This document shows positions 7,494 through 15,237 of a stretch of 17,160 nt of DNA, one piece after another. The first letter of the stretch is position 1, and each line of letters starts with the position of its first letter. Source of the DNA: an uncultured Pseudomonadota bacterium (GTDB lineage: Bacteria > Pseudomonadota > Gammaproteobacteria > Burkholderiales > Rhodocyclaceae). Below the pieces are notes generated by a model. The model was not told the origin of the DNA. It saw nothing but the letters and a program-made list of their open reading frames with translations, and ran no database searches. Where the stretch lies: positions 1-17,160 of the forward strand of contig CAMLHL010000060.1 of NCBI GenBank assembly GCA_946479855.1. The letters run 5' to 3'. The position numbers were made by a program, and so were the translations under genes.

Positions 7494-8588
7494 ATGAAGA
7501 CGAAAAGCGGCAAACTGTTCCGGCAGACGGCAATTCTGGCCGCCTGCATCCTCCCGCTGTGGAGCCAGCCGGTGCTGGCCGAGCGCATCAAGGATCTGGC
7601 CAGTATTCAGGGGGTGCGCAACAACCAGTTGATTGGTTACGGCCTCGTCGTCGGCCTCGACAACACGGGTGACCAAACCACGCAAACACCATTCACGACG
7701 CAAGCCATCGGCAACATGTTGTCGCAGATGGGACTCAATCTGACGCCGGAGCAAGCCCAGAAGCTGCAGTTGAAAAACGTCGCAGCCGTCATGATTACGG
7801 CCAATCTCCCCGCGTATTCGCGGCCGGGGCAGCCGATCGATGTCACGGTCTCGTCGATGGGCAATGCCAAGAGCCTGCGAGGCGGAACTTTGTTAATGAC
7901 GCAGTTGAAGGGCGCTGACGGTCAGGTTTATGCAATGGCCCAAGGTAACGTGCTGGTAGGTGGGGCTGGCGCCTCCTCCGGGGGCTCCAAAGTAACGGTC
8001 AACCATCTTTCCGCCGGCCGAATCCCCGGTGGTGCAACGGTGGAACGCGCCGTGCCGACTTCGGTCGGGCAGGGCGGTATCGTTTATTACGAATTGGGCG
8101 CTACCGATTACGGCACTGCCCAGAAATTGGTGGATGCAATCAACAAAACTGCCGGGCCGGGTACGGCGCAGGCTATCGATGGCCGGCGTATTTCGGTTCG
8201 TGTTCCGGAGGATGCGGATGCTCGCGTCGCTTTTCTTGGGCGCATCGATAATCTCGATGTCCAACCGGTGGCGGGCATGGCGAAAGTCATCGTCAATCCG
8301 CGGACCGGCTCGGTGGTCATGAATCAGAAAGTGACGCTGGAGTCCTGTGCGGTTGCCCATGGCAACCTTTCCGTGGTGGTTGAAGGCGCTCAGCCGCAAT
8401 TCGGGCAGGGAGCGGATATCCAGGTCAAACAGGATAACGGCAGCCTGATGAACGTAAAAGCCGGTGCCAATCTTGCCGATGTGGTTAAGGCGCTTAATGC
8501 TCTGGGCGCCAATCCCATGGACTTGCTGGCCATCCTGCAGGCGATGAAGGCCGCAGGTGCCCTGCGCGCCGAACTCGAAATCATCTAA
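7494..8588 (+). CDS. flgI: Flagellar P-ring protein FlgI
   Basis: A 364-residue periplasmic protein with an N-terminal signal peptide ending at about residue 29 (QPVLA then ERIKD). Conserved blocks are [60 protein letters not shown] and the C-terminal [20 protein letters not shown]. It forms the P-ring that surrounds the distal rod in the peptidoglycan layer, assisted by FlgA. GGAGG at 7483-7487, 6 bases before the ATG, is a strong ribosome binding site. Mature FlgI has only one cysteine (residue 285). The enteric protein is described as having an intramolecular disulfide, so this one should differ. Length agrees with the family. Confidence 0.97.
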   Translation: MKTKSGKLFRQTAILAACILPLWSQPVLAERIKDLASIQGVRNNQLIGYGLVVGLDNTGDQTTQTPFTTQAIGNMLSQMGLNLTPEQAQKLQLKNVAAVMITANLPAYSRPGQPIDVTVSSMGNAKSLRGGTLLMTQLKGADGQVYAMAQGNVLVGGAGASSGGSKVTVNHLSAGRIPGGATVERAVPTSVGQGGIVYYELGATDYGTAQKLVDAINKTAGPGTAQAIDGRRISVRVPEDADARVAFLGRIDNLDVQPVAGMAKVIVNPRTGSVVMNQKVTLESCAVAHGNLSVVVEGAQPQFGQGADIQVKQDNGSLMNVKAGANLADVVKALNALGANPMDLLAILQAMKAAGALRAELEII

Positions 8589-8596
8589 CGCCCGAT

Positions 8597-9562
8597 ATGT
8601 CGATTCAGATTCAGAATCAGCCGAACCGGGCTGCATTTGACGTCAAGTCTGCACAGGATTTGCGTAGCGAGTTGGCCAAGAATCCGCAGGAAGGCCTGAA
8701 GGCGGCTGCACAGCAGTTCGAAACCCTGTTCCTTCAACAGGTGCTCAAAAGCATGCGTGATACCGTACCGCAAGACGGCATGCTCAACAGCGACCAGTCA
8801 CGTTTCTACACCTCGCTGCTTGACCAGCAGATGGCCCAGAATATGGCGAGCAGCGGAAAGGGCGTCGGTTTTGCAAGATTGATTGAGCAGCAATTGGGGC
8901 GATCAGTCGGAGCAGCCCAGGGGGAGGCGGCTTCGAGCGGTGCGGCAAACCCTGCCGGCGGCACATTGCCGCTTGCCGCATCTGATGCACGTCACCTCCA
9001 ATATCAGGCGGTTATGAGCAGCCTGCCGAGCTCAGGGGCCTACCAGAAGCTGGATGTAAATCGCCCGGTAAATAACACAACGGAAGCGCCGGCCACCTCG
9101 AAAGAGTTTGTCGAACGTGTCTGGCCGCATGCCGTTGAGGCCTCACGGTCAACCGGCATTCCGCCCCAATTTCTGGTGGGGCATTCAGCACTGGAAAGTG
9201 GCTGGGGCAAGAGCGAGATCAAGCGGGCCGACGGTTCCAGCAGCCACAACCTGTTCGGCATCAAGGCGGGCAAGAACTGGACCGGTCAGACCGTGGATGC
9301 AATGACGACTGAGTACACCGATGGCCAGCCCCGGCAAGTGCTTGAGCGCTTCCGCGCTTACCGTTCGTATGAAGAAGGTTTCCAAGATTACGCCAGTCTA
9401 TTGCGCAACAATTCACGCTACAGCGCGGTAATTGGCTCGCAGGATGGCACGGAGTTTGCGAAACGTTTGCAGCAGGCGGGCTATGCCACCGATCCGATGT
9501 ACGCAGACAAGCTGTCGCGCATCATCAATGGCCCAACTATGCGGCAAGCACTGATTGGTTGA
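8597..9562 (+). CDS. flgJ: Rod cap protein with peptidoglycan hydrolase domain FlgJ
   Basis: A 321-residue two-domain protein. Residues about 1-100 form the rod-cap domain (QQFETLFLQQVLKSMRDTVP, RFYTSLLDQQMAQNMASSGK). A low-complexity linker follows at about 105-165. Residues about 170-321 are a GH73-type glucosaminidase/muramidase domain with GIPPQFLVGHSALESGWGKS, NLFGIKAGKNWTG and FRAYRSYEEGFQDYASLLRN. The Glu in ALESGWG (residue 200) is the expected catalytic acid. FlgJ promotes rod assembly and opens the cell wall for the rod. The start follows flgI by 8 bp and has no clear Shine-Dalgarno sequence, suggesting translational coupling. It is the last gene before the hairpin and sigma-28 promoter at 9569-9601. 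Confidence 0.97.
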   Translation: MSIQIQNQPNRAAFDVKSAQDLRSELAKNPQEGLKAAAQQFETLFLQQVLKSMRDTVPQDGMLNSDQSRFYTSLLDQQMAQNMASSGKGVGFARLIEQQLGRSVGAAQGEAASSGAANPAGGTLPLAASDARHLQYQAVMSSLPSSGAYQKLDVNRPVNNTTEAPATSKEFVERVWPHAVEASRSTGIPPQFLVGHSALESGWGKSEIKRADGSSSHNLFGIKAGKNWTGQTVDAMTTEYTDGQPRQVLERFRAYRSYEEGFQDYASLLRNNSRYSAVIGSQDGTEFAKRLQQAGYATDPMYADKLSRIINGPTMRQALIG

Positions 9563-9568
9563 TTTTCC

Positions 9569-9595
9569 TAAACTTTGAGGTTAACTGGTCGTTAA
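9569..9595 (+). promoter_or_regulatory. Sigma-28 (FliA) promoter for flgKL
   Basis: TAAACTTT (9569-9576), exactly 11 bases, then GTCGTTAA (9588-9595). Compared with TAAAGTTT-N11-GCCGATAA this is 7 of 8 in the -35 box and 6 of 8 in the -10 box. It sits in the 50-bp flgJ-flgK gap. The predicted start of transcription (about 9602) is at or next to the GAGG ribosome binding site (9603-9606), so the leader would be extremely short. Sigma-28 control of flgKL is the known late-class pattern. Confidence 0.82.
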
Positions 9596-9601
9596 CCTCA
9601 A
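9575..9601. repeat. 11-bp perfect inverted repeat overlapping the flgK promoter
   Basis: Arms TTGAGGTTAAC (9575-9585) and GTTAACCTCAA (9591-9601) flank a 5-base loop TGGTC. It lies 13 bp after the flgJ stop. It could act as an attenuator or terminator of the flgB-J transcript, although no T-run follows on either strand. It could also be a protein-binding operator, because it covers the spacer and -10 box of the sigma-28 promoter. The 5' arm and the flgK ribosome binding site share the sequence TGAGGT. Confidence 0.7.
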
Positions 9602-9612
9602 TGAGGTGAATG

Positions 9613-11676
9613 ATGAGCACAGGAATTTACAGTATCGGCGTGAGTGGTATCGCTGCGGCCCAGTTGAATTTGCTGGCGACGGAGCATAACGTCACCAATG
9701 CCAGTACGCCGGGTTATAGCCGCCAGCGTGCGGTACTGGCCACCAATATCGCAGTGAATACTGGTTCCGGGTCGATCGGCCAAGGCGTCCATGTACAGAC
9801 TATCGAGCGCATGTACGACCGCTATCTGACCGGCCAGGTAAGCTCTGCTCAGTCGACCTTGAGCGGTGTTGACGCCTATTATGGCGAAATCAAGCAGATC
9901 GACAATTTGCTGGCCGATCCAACCGCTGGCCTCACTCCCGCCTTGCAGGAATTTTTTAGCGGCGTTCAGCAGGTGGCGTCTAATCCCTCGCTGTTGTCGG
10001 CGCGCGAATTGATGATTTCGTCGGCAACGACCTTGGTGAATCGCTTCCAGTCGCTGGATTCCCGCCTGGATGAACTGTCTGACGAGGTTAACGGCAAGAT
10101 TCAGGATGCGGTGAAGAGCATCAATGCCTATGCCGGGCAAATTGCAGATTTGAATCAGCGCATTATTGTTTCCGAGTCGTCCTACGGCCAACCGGCAAAC
10201 GACTTGCTGGATCAACGCGATAACCTGATTAACGAACTCAATAAATTGATCAAGGTGTCCACCAATACCAATAGCGATGGCTCCTTCAACGTTTTTATCG
10301 GGTCGGGGCAGCAATTGGTCGTTGGGAACCAGACTATGACGATGACAGCCCTTGCTGCCAGCGGCGATCCTTCACGTATCGCGGTGGGTGTGGAAACGAT
10401 GCTTGGAAATTCGATGGAATTGCCCGAGCAACTCATTTCCGGCGGTGAATTGGGGGGGCTGGTTTCTTTCCGCAATGAGACCCTTGATAAGGTCAGCAAT
10501 GAATTGGGGCGGGTTGCTGCCTCCGTGGCGCTGACATTCAATGCCCAGCATGCGCTGGGGATGGATTTGCTGGGTAATGCCAAAGGTGATGGCGCTGCGT
10601 TCAATGCCGATTTTTTTGACGTGGCGAATTTGACCCCATCGGTCAGTCCCAATAGCCACAATACCGGCAATCTTGTCGTTTCGGCGCAGTTGACCAACCC
10701 GCCTCCCTACGGGCCGGAGGTGAGCAACGGCAATTTTTATACAAACCTGACCACGAGCGATTATCGGCTGACTTACGCCGGCAAGAACGCGTCTAACGTT
10801 GATCTCTATACGTTGAACCGATTGTCCGATAACAAGGCATGGTCAGCGGATACGCTGGCAAATCTGACAGCGACAGTGCAAAAAACCGAAGGGTTTGGAC
10901 TATCGGTCGGTAGCGGTGCAGCCAACGTAGGTGACAGCTTCCTTATTCAGCCGACCCGCAATGCCGCGCAAAACATCTCAGTCAATCCCGTGATTTTGTC
11001 TGACTCCAGAACGGTTGCCGCCGGAGTCGCATTCCGCACGAGTGCGACGAGCACAAATAAGGGAACCGGGGCCATTTCAGCCGGTACATCGGTCCCGGGA
11101 TTCAATGTGAGTTTGCTCCGGGCGAACGATATTACCGTTACCTATAACTCGGCTTCGCCAACCCAACTCAGCTTTACCGGATTGGCTGCCAGCGACAAGC
11201 TCACTATCAAGTTGCCAGGCATGGCCGAAGGCGCACCGGTTTCCCCTCCCGTTGCCTACACGCAAGGGATGACCATCTCGGTGGCCGGCATGAGTTTTAC
11301 GCTGAGCGGCCAGCCTAACGATGGCGATACCTTTAAGCTTTCATTGAATTCGGCAGGCACGGCCGATGGTCGAAATGCGCTCGCCTTGGGGCAGCTACAG
11401 ACCAAAAGTACGATGGCTGGCGCTTCTGCCACTTTTCAGGGAGCCTACGCCGAACTGGTTGCCGGCAATGGGATCAAGACACGTGAGTTGAAAATAACGG
11501 GAACGGCCCAGCAAGCCGTGCTCGATCAGGCTCAGGCGGCTCGTGATTCACTGTCTGGCGTCAATCTGGACGAAGAGGCGGCCAACATGATCCGTTTTCA
11601 ACAGGCTTATCAGGCATCGTCGAAGTTGCTTGAGATTGGCAAAACCCTGTTCGACACGATTCTGCAAATTGGGTAA
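9613..11676 (+). CDS. flgK: Flagellar hook-associated protein 1 FlgK (HAP1)
   Basis: A 687-residue hook-filament junction protein. The N-terminus carries MSTGIYSIGVSGIAAAQLNL and the axial motif EHNVTNASTPGYSRQRAVLA. Then come the conserved D1 region (YDRYLTGQVSSAQSTLSGVD, ANDLLDQRDNLINELNKLIK) and the C-terminal SGVNLDEEAANMIRFQQAYQ followed by ASSKLLEIGKTLFDTILQIG. It is more than 100 residues longer than the enteric protein (about 550). The extra length is a variable, Ser/Thr/Ala-rich surface region at about residues 340-600. FlgK replaces the FlgD cap on the finished hook and is a client of FlgN. Two ATGs (9610, 9613) are possible. GAGG at 9603-9606 is 6 bases from 9613, so the second is preferred. 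Confidence 0.97.
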   Translation: MSTGIYSIGVSGIAAAQLNLLATEHNVTNASTPGYSRQRAVLATNIAVNTGSGSIGQGVHVQTIERMYDRYLTGQVSSAQSTLSGVDAYYGEIKQIDNLLADPTAGLTPALQEFFSGVQQVASNPSLLSARELMISSATTLVNRFQSLDSRLDELSDEVNGKIQDAVKSINAYAGQIADLNQRIIVSESSYGQPANDLLDQRDNLINELNKLIKVSTNTNSDGSFNVFIGSGQQLVVGNQTMTMTALAASGDPSRIAVGVETMLGNSMELPEQLISGGELGGLVSFRNETLDKVSNELGRVAASVALTFNAQHALGMDLLGNAKGDGAAFNADFFDVANLTPSVSPNSHNTGNLVVSAQLTNPPPYGPEVSNGNFYTNLTTSDYRLTYAGKNASNVDLYTLNRLSDNKAWSADTLANLTATVQKTEGFGLSVGSGAANVGDSFLIQPTRNAAQNISVNPVILSDSRTVAAGVAFRTSATSTNKGTGAISAGTSVPGFNVSLLRANDITVTYNSASPTQLSFTGLAASDKLTIKLPGMAEGAPVSPPVAYTQGMTISVAGMSFTLSGQPNDGDTFKLSLNSAGTADGRNALALGQLQTKSTMAGASATFQGAYAELVAGNGIKTRELKITGTAQQAVLDQAQAARDSLSGVNLDEEAANMIRFQQAYQASSKLLEIGKTLFDTILQIG

Positions 11677-11687
11677 CGGAGTACGCC

Positions 11688-12959
11688 ATGCGAATAAGTA
11701 CCTCTCAGATTTTCGACTCGGGCGCTCGCGGGATCAGTGGCAACCAGTTTGATCTCTTCAAGTTGCAGAACCAGTTATCCACCGGGCGTAAGGTTTTGAC
11801 ACCGGAGGATGATCCAATCGCTTCCGCACAGGTTTTGGTCCTCTCGCAATCATCAGCCGTTACAGAACAGTTCTTGAAAAACCAGAGCGATGCTCAAGGC
11901 AAGCTGAATATTGTCGAGTCACAAGTGAGCTCAGTGAATGACTTGCTGCAGAGCGTTCGTGACAATCTTGTCCAGGCGGGCAGCACCACCCTGCAAAATA
12001 GCGATCGGTCCTACATTACCACGCAGCTTGAGGCGCGCTTTTCGGAATTGCTGGGTATCGCCAATTCGCAGGATGGTGAGGGAAACTATCTGTTTTCCGG
12101 CTATCAAGGCGCAGTCAAGCCTTTTAGTGAGACTACGACCGGCGTGAACTATCTCGGCGACGATGGTCAGCGTTTGTTGCAAGTCGGTGTTTCCCGCCAG
12201 ATGGCCACCAATGTTTCAGGAAGAGCGTTGTTCGAGTCGGTACGAAACGGGAATGGTCGTTTTGTGACATCGGCGGCGACAACGGCCACCGGCGCCCCGG
12301 TCAATACCGGATCAGGTGTGATCGACCCCGGTTCTGTTTCCGATCCGGTGAAATGGTCGTCGGCTATTGCCAATCACTCCGGGATTCAAATCAAGTTTTC
12401 AGTATCTGGTAGCACAACGACTTATCAACTTTTTGATTCCACGGGTACAACAGCCTATACAGCAGTTCAGCCCTATACGGCCGGGCAGGCCATCAAACTG
12501 GAAGATACGCAAACCGCAACGCCTGCAGATTTTGGTGCGACGGTCGTGGTGAGTGGCCAACCGGCCAACGGTGATGCATTTACCATTACACCGAGTACAA
12601 ACCAAAGCATTTTCACCAGCTTGCGCAATGCGATCAATACGATGCGTACGGGCATTGGTGGCGCCTATACCTCGACGGAATTCTCCAATCGAATCGCCGA
12701 GAGCTTGAGTGACATCGATCAGGCGTTGGAAAACGTCAATAAAGTTCGGTCGACCGTAGGGTCGAACCTGAAGGAGCTTGATTCTCTTGGTGCCTCTGGC
12801 GAGGATTTGAAACTCCAGTATGCGACCTCGATTTCTTCCTTGCAGGATCTCGATTACACGCAAGCCATCACGGATGTTTCCCAGAAAAAAATGCAGCTTG
12901 AGGCCGCTCAATTGTCTTTCAAACAAATCAGTCAGCTCAGCCTGTTCAGCATCCTATGA
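11688..12959 (+). CDS. flgL: Flagellar hook-associated protein 3 FlgL (HAP3)
   Basis: A 423-residue flagellin-like junction protein. The N-terminal D0/D1 signature is MRISTSQIFDSGARGISGNQ, FDLFKLQNQLSTGRKVLTPE and DDPIASAQVLVLSQSSAVTE. The C-terminal signature is TVGSNLKELDSLGASGEDLK and ITDVSQKKMQLEAAQLSFKQ. It is about 100 residues longer than enteric FlgL because of a central beta-rich insertion at about residues 180-305. FlgL sits between FlgK and the flagellin filament. GGAG at 11678-11681 is six bases before the ATG. The gene is 11 bp after flgK and shares ATGA with the downstream lipoprotein gene. Confidence 0.96.
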   Translation: MRISTSQIFDSGARGISGNQFDLFKLQNQLSTGRKVLTPEDDPIASAQVLVLSQSSAVTEQFLKNQSDAQGKLNIVESQVSSVNDLLQSVRDNLVQAGSTTLQNSDRSYITTQLEARFSELLGIANSQDGEGNYLFSGYQGAVKPFSETTTGVNYLGDDGQRLLQVGVSRQMATNVSGRALFESVRNGNGRFVTSAATTATGAPVNTGSGVIDPGSVSDPVKWSSAIANHSGIQIKFSVSGSTTTYQLFDSTGTTAYTAVQPYTAGQAIKLEDTQTATPADFGATVVVSGQPANGDAFTITPSTNQSIFTSLRNAINTMRTGIGGAYTSTEFSNRIAESLSDIDQALENVNKVRSTVGSNLKELDSLGASGEDLKLQYATSISSLQDLDYTQAITDVSQKKMQLEAAQLSFKQISQLSLFSIL

Positions 12960-13423
12960 GAATCAGGATATTTTTTATTGCTGCGCTGATCCTGGTAAGC
13001 GGTTGCAGTTCGACTGGTTCATCGGGATCTTCGTCGATTATCCCGAACAAGTCGATCCAGTTGGCGGCAAATACCTCGATATCTCTGGCCAATCTGGCGG
13101 GAGCAGCAGTGGTGGCTGCAGCGATTTACCTCGTCTATGACCCGCTGGCACCAAACTGGGAAATCGAAGAGTCTCGTTTGAACGATGAGACCTATCGTTT
13201 TTCCATGAAAATGAAACGCTATCACACCGGTGGTGCCGGAGAATCCATCCAGATACTCAAGCGCCGAGCTAGCCAGTTGCAGTACGAACAAGGTTTTGGC
13301 AGCTATCAGATTATCGAGTACACCGAAGGCATCGATTCGCAAACGATTGGTGCTCGCCGCGTTGCCGAGGGGGTTGTCCGCTTGGTGCAACGCCAGCAAG
13401 CAGATTCTTTCCTGCAAAACTAA
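12956..13423 (+). CDS. Conserved-looking lipoprotein of unknown function, coupled to flgL
   Basis: I do not recognise this 155-residue protein with certainty. A signal peptide MRIRIFFIAALILVSGC ends in a good lipobox (VSGC, Cys17). A Ser/Gly-rich tether follows (residues 18-27), then a hydrophobic segment at about residues 42-61 (ISLANLAGAAVVAAAIYLVY). Next comes DPLAPNWEIEESRLNDETYR and a soluble domain of about 90 residues ending VAEGVVRLVQRQQADSFLQN. The start overlaps the flgL stop (ATGA), so it is probably translated from the flgKL transcript under sigma-28 and made with late flagellar proteins. Residue 18 onward is Ser-Ser, with no Asp at +2, favouring outer-membrane sorting. A role at the flagellum or envelope is inference from position only. 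Codon use looks like its neighbours. Confidence 0.85.
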   Translation: MRIRIFFIAALILVSGCSSTGSSGSSSIIPNKSIQLAANTSISLANLAGAAVVAAAIYLVYDPLAPNWEIEESRLNDETYRFSMKMKRYHTGGAGESIQILKRRASQLQYEQGFGSYQIIEYTEGIDSQTIGARRVAEGVVRLVQRQQADSFLQN

Positions 13424-13443
13424 ATAGGCGAGCGGGCCTATTT
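13422..13443. terminator. Candidate bidirectional terminator hairpin between converging operons
   Basis: AAATAGGC (13422-13429) and GCCTATTT (13436-13443) form a perfect 8-bp stem with a 6-base loop GAGCGG. The hairpin sits exactly between the convergent stop codons of the lipoprotein gene (13421-13423) and fliR (13438-13440) and includes both stops. The arm ends are A/T-rich, so each strand leaves the stem through ATTT. Neither side has a long pure T-run. Confidence 0.65.
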
Positions 13444-14220
13444 CCCCGGTAGGGCAAAGCCCAGCATCGCACTCATCCCCAATTCAAAAATCGATTGTAA
13501 CGGCGCCGACAGATAGTTCAGGCTGACCGCCAGTCCAAAAAAACCCCCGATCAACGTCAAGGGAAAGCCAAGCGCAAAGATGTTCAGTTGCGGGGCTGCG
13601 CGCGTCAGTACGGCGAGGGCGATATTGGTGATCATTAGTGCAACAACGATAGGGAGCGCCAATAACAAGCCGGCTGAAAATATTTTGCCTCCCAATTCTG
13701 CCAAATTTAGCCATGAACCAGATGCAAGCGACGTGGCACTGACAGGTATCGCCGAGAAACTTTGCGCTAGCGTGGCCAGATATAGCAAATGACCATTCAT
13801 GGACAAAAACAGCAGCAAGGCTATCAAGTTGATAAATTCCGAAATCACCGGTGTTTGTGACGAGTTCAACGGATCGTAGAAGGTTGCGAAACCCAGCCCC
13901 ATTTGGGCGCCAATAAATTCGCCGGCCAGGTCAAATGCGGTAAAAACGATTTTTGCGGCGAAACCCATGCCGATGCCGATCAACATCTGCAGCACCATGA
14001 TCCATAGTCCGGTTAGCGAGGCGGGCTGAACGACCGGCATCGGGGGCAGGCTTGGCGTAATGGCGACTGCGATGGCAATGGCCAGAATCAGCCGGGTGCG
14101 TCGGGGAACGCCAGCACTGCTCCAGAGCGGTGCGGTGGCGATAAACGCAAGAATACGTGTCAAAGGAAAAATGAAGGCGGCAATCCACGCATCAATCTGA
14201 GCGGATTCAATGCTGAACAT
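13438..14220 (-). CDS. fliR: Flagellar export gate protein FliR
   Basis: A 260-residue integral membrane protein. Its start MFSIESAQIDAWIAAFIFPL and the blocks TRILAFIATAPLWSSAGVPR, AKIVFTAFDLAGEFIGAQMG, LGFATFYDPLNSSQTPVISE and FALGFPLTLIGGFFGLAVSL are characteristic of FliR/YscT. About six hydrophobic segments are visible. With FliP and FliQ it forms the gate of the flagellar type III secretion system in the inner membrane. Its ATG comes one base after the fliQ stop and has no clear Shine-Dalgarno sequence, which suggests coupling. flhB does not follow; the operon ends here at the hairpin. Confidence 0.97.
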   Translation of the reverse strand: MFSIESAQIDAWIAAFIFPLTRILAFIATAPLWSSAGVPRRTRLILAIAIAVAITPSLPPMPVVQPASLTGLWIMVLQMLIGIGMGFAAKIVFTAFDLAGEFIGAQMGLGFATFYDPLNSSQTPVISEFINLIALLLFLSMNGHLLYLATLAQSFSAIPVSATSLASGSWLNLAELGGKIFSAGLLLALPIVVALMITNIALAVLTRAAPQLNIFALGFPLTLIGGFFGLAVSLNYLSAPLQSIFELGMSAMLGFALPGK

Positions 14221-14221
14221 G

Positions 14222-14491
14222 CTAGCCGATCAATTGGGGGATGCTGCCAAAGAGGCGCTGGATGTAATCGATCATGTATTGGAGCATCCATGGGCCTGTC
14301 AGAAGCAAGACGACAAACATGGCCACCAGTTTGGGTACGAACTGCAAGGTGGATTCGTTTATCTGCGTGGCGGCCTGAAAGATACTGATGATTAAGCCGA
14401 CAACCAGCGCAGTGATCAGCATGGGGGCGGAAATCAGCAATGTGACCTCAATGGCCTGCCGGCCAATTTCCATGACGGTGCCGGGCGTCAT
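14222..14491 (-). CDS. fliQ: Flagellar export gate protein FliQ
   Basis: An 89-residue protein, the standard FliQ length, with two membrane helices (VTLLISAPMLITALVVGLII and LVAMFVVLLLTGPWMLQYMI) around the conserved loop SIFQAATQINESTLQFVPKL. Several copies wrap around FliP and FliR in the export gate. The start overlaps the fliP stop by four bases (ATGA), and the stop is one base before fliR, so fliP, fliQ and fliR are tightly coupled. Confidence 0.98.
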   Translation of the reverse strand: MTPGTVMEIGRQAIEVTLLISAPMLITALVVGLIISIFQAATQINESTLQFVPKLVAMFVVLLLTGPWMLQYMIDYIQRLFGSIPQLIG

Positions 14492-15237
14492 GGCGTGAAG
14501 CTTTGCACCAGCGAGCCAATGACCAAATGCCAGCCATCGACCAGAACGAATAACATGAGCTTGAACGGCAAGGCGACCATGACCGGCGACATCATCATCA
14601 TCCCCATCGACATCAACATGCTGGCGACCACCATGTCGATAACGAGAAAGGGAATGAAAATAATGAAACCAATTTGGAAGGCGGTTTTCAATTCGCTGAT
14701 TACGAAAGCGGGAACCAGAATACGGAGCGGGGTATCTTCCGGTTTTTCAATCTTGTCGACCTTTGCGATGCCGGCAAATAGTGCCAGATCTGACTCACGC
14801 GTCTGTTTGAGCATGAAGTCGCGCATCGGAATGGCTGCCCGGTCTGCCGCTTGCATGATGTTGATCCGATTTTCAGAGAGCGGAACGTAGGCTTCCGTAT
14901 AGACCTTCTCGAGAACCGGGCTCATGACAAAGAAAGTAAGAAAGAGTGACAAGCCGATCACGACCTGATTCGGAGGCGCTGTCTGCGTTCCCATGGCATG
15001 TCGCAACAGCGAAAGCACAATAACGATTCGCGTAAAGCCGGTCATCATCAGCGCGATTGCGGGAATGAAAGTCAGCGCTGTCATCAGCAACAGCGTCTGG
15101 ATCGTCAGCGAGTAAGTCGTTCCCCCGCCGGAGGCCGGCGTGCTGGTGATGGCGGGCAATCCACCCGTACTTGTTTGCGCAAGCGCTATCCCGAAAGGGA
15201 GCAGGAGAGCGAGCAAAACCGCCCAGTGTTTATTCAT
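14488..15237 (-). CDS. fliP: Flagellar export gate protein FliP
   Basis: A 249-residue inner-membrane protein with a cleavable-type signal sequence (MNKHWAVLLALLLPFGIALA then QTS), as is usual for FliP. Conserved blocks are SLTIQTLLLMTALTFIPAIA, LMMTGFTRIVIVLSLLRHAM, GTQTAPPNQVVIGLSLFLTF and VASMLMSMGMMMMSPVMVAL, followed by LPFKLMLFVLVDGWHLV. FliP is the main subunit of the export gate. The ATG at 15237 gives a clean signal peptide. An upstream TTG at 15255 would add six residues and is less likely. The gene overlaps the end of fliO by eight bases. Confidence 0.97.
   Translation of the reverse strand: MNKHWAVLLALLLPFGIALAQTSTGGLPAITSTPASGGGTTYSLTIQTLLLMTALTFIPAIALMMTGFTRIVIVLSLLRHAMGTQTAPPNQVVIGLSLFLTFFVMSPVLEKVYTEAYVPLSENRINIMQAADRAAIPMRDFMLKQTRESDLALFAGIAKVDKIEKPEDTPLRILVPAFVISELKTAFQIGFIIFIPFLVIDMVVASMLMSMGMMMMSPVMVALPFKLMLFVLVDGWHLVIGSLVQSFTP

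Noticed and set aside
8455..8482. TAAA followed by GCCGATGT, resembling a sigma-28 promoter upstream of flgJ
   Set aside because: The spacer between TAAA and GCCGAT is 16 rather than 15 bases, the rest of the -35 box does not match, and the sequence encodes conserved FlgI residues.
7893..8636. Minus-strand open frame (247 codons) opposite flgI
   Set aside because: It is a shadow of flgI codon structure. No signal peptide, motif or ribosome binding site was seen.
9598..10314. Minus-strand open frame (238 codons) opposite the start of flgK
   Set aside because: It is antisense to a strongly conserved part of flgK, with no family resemblance and no promoter on that strand.
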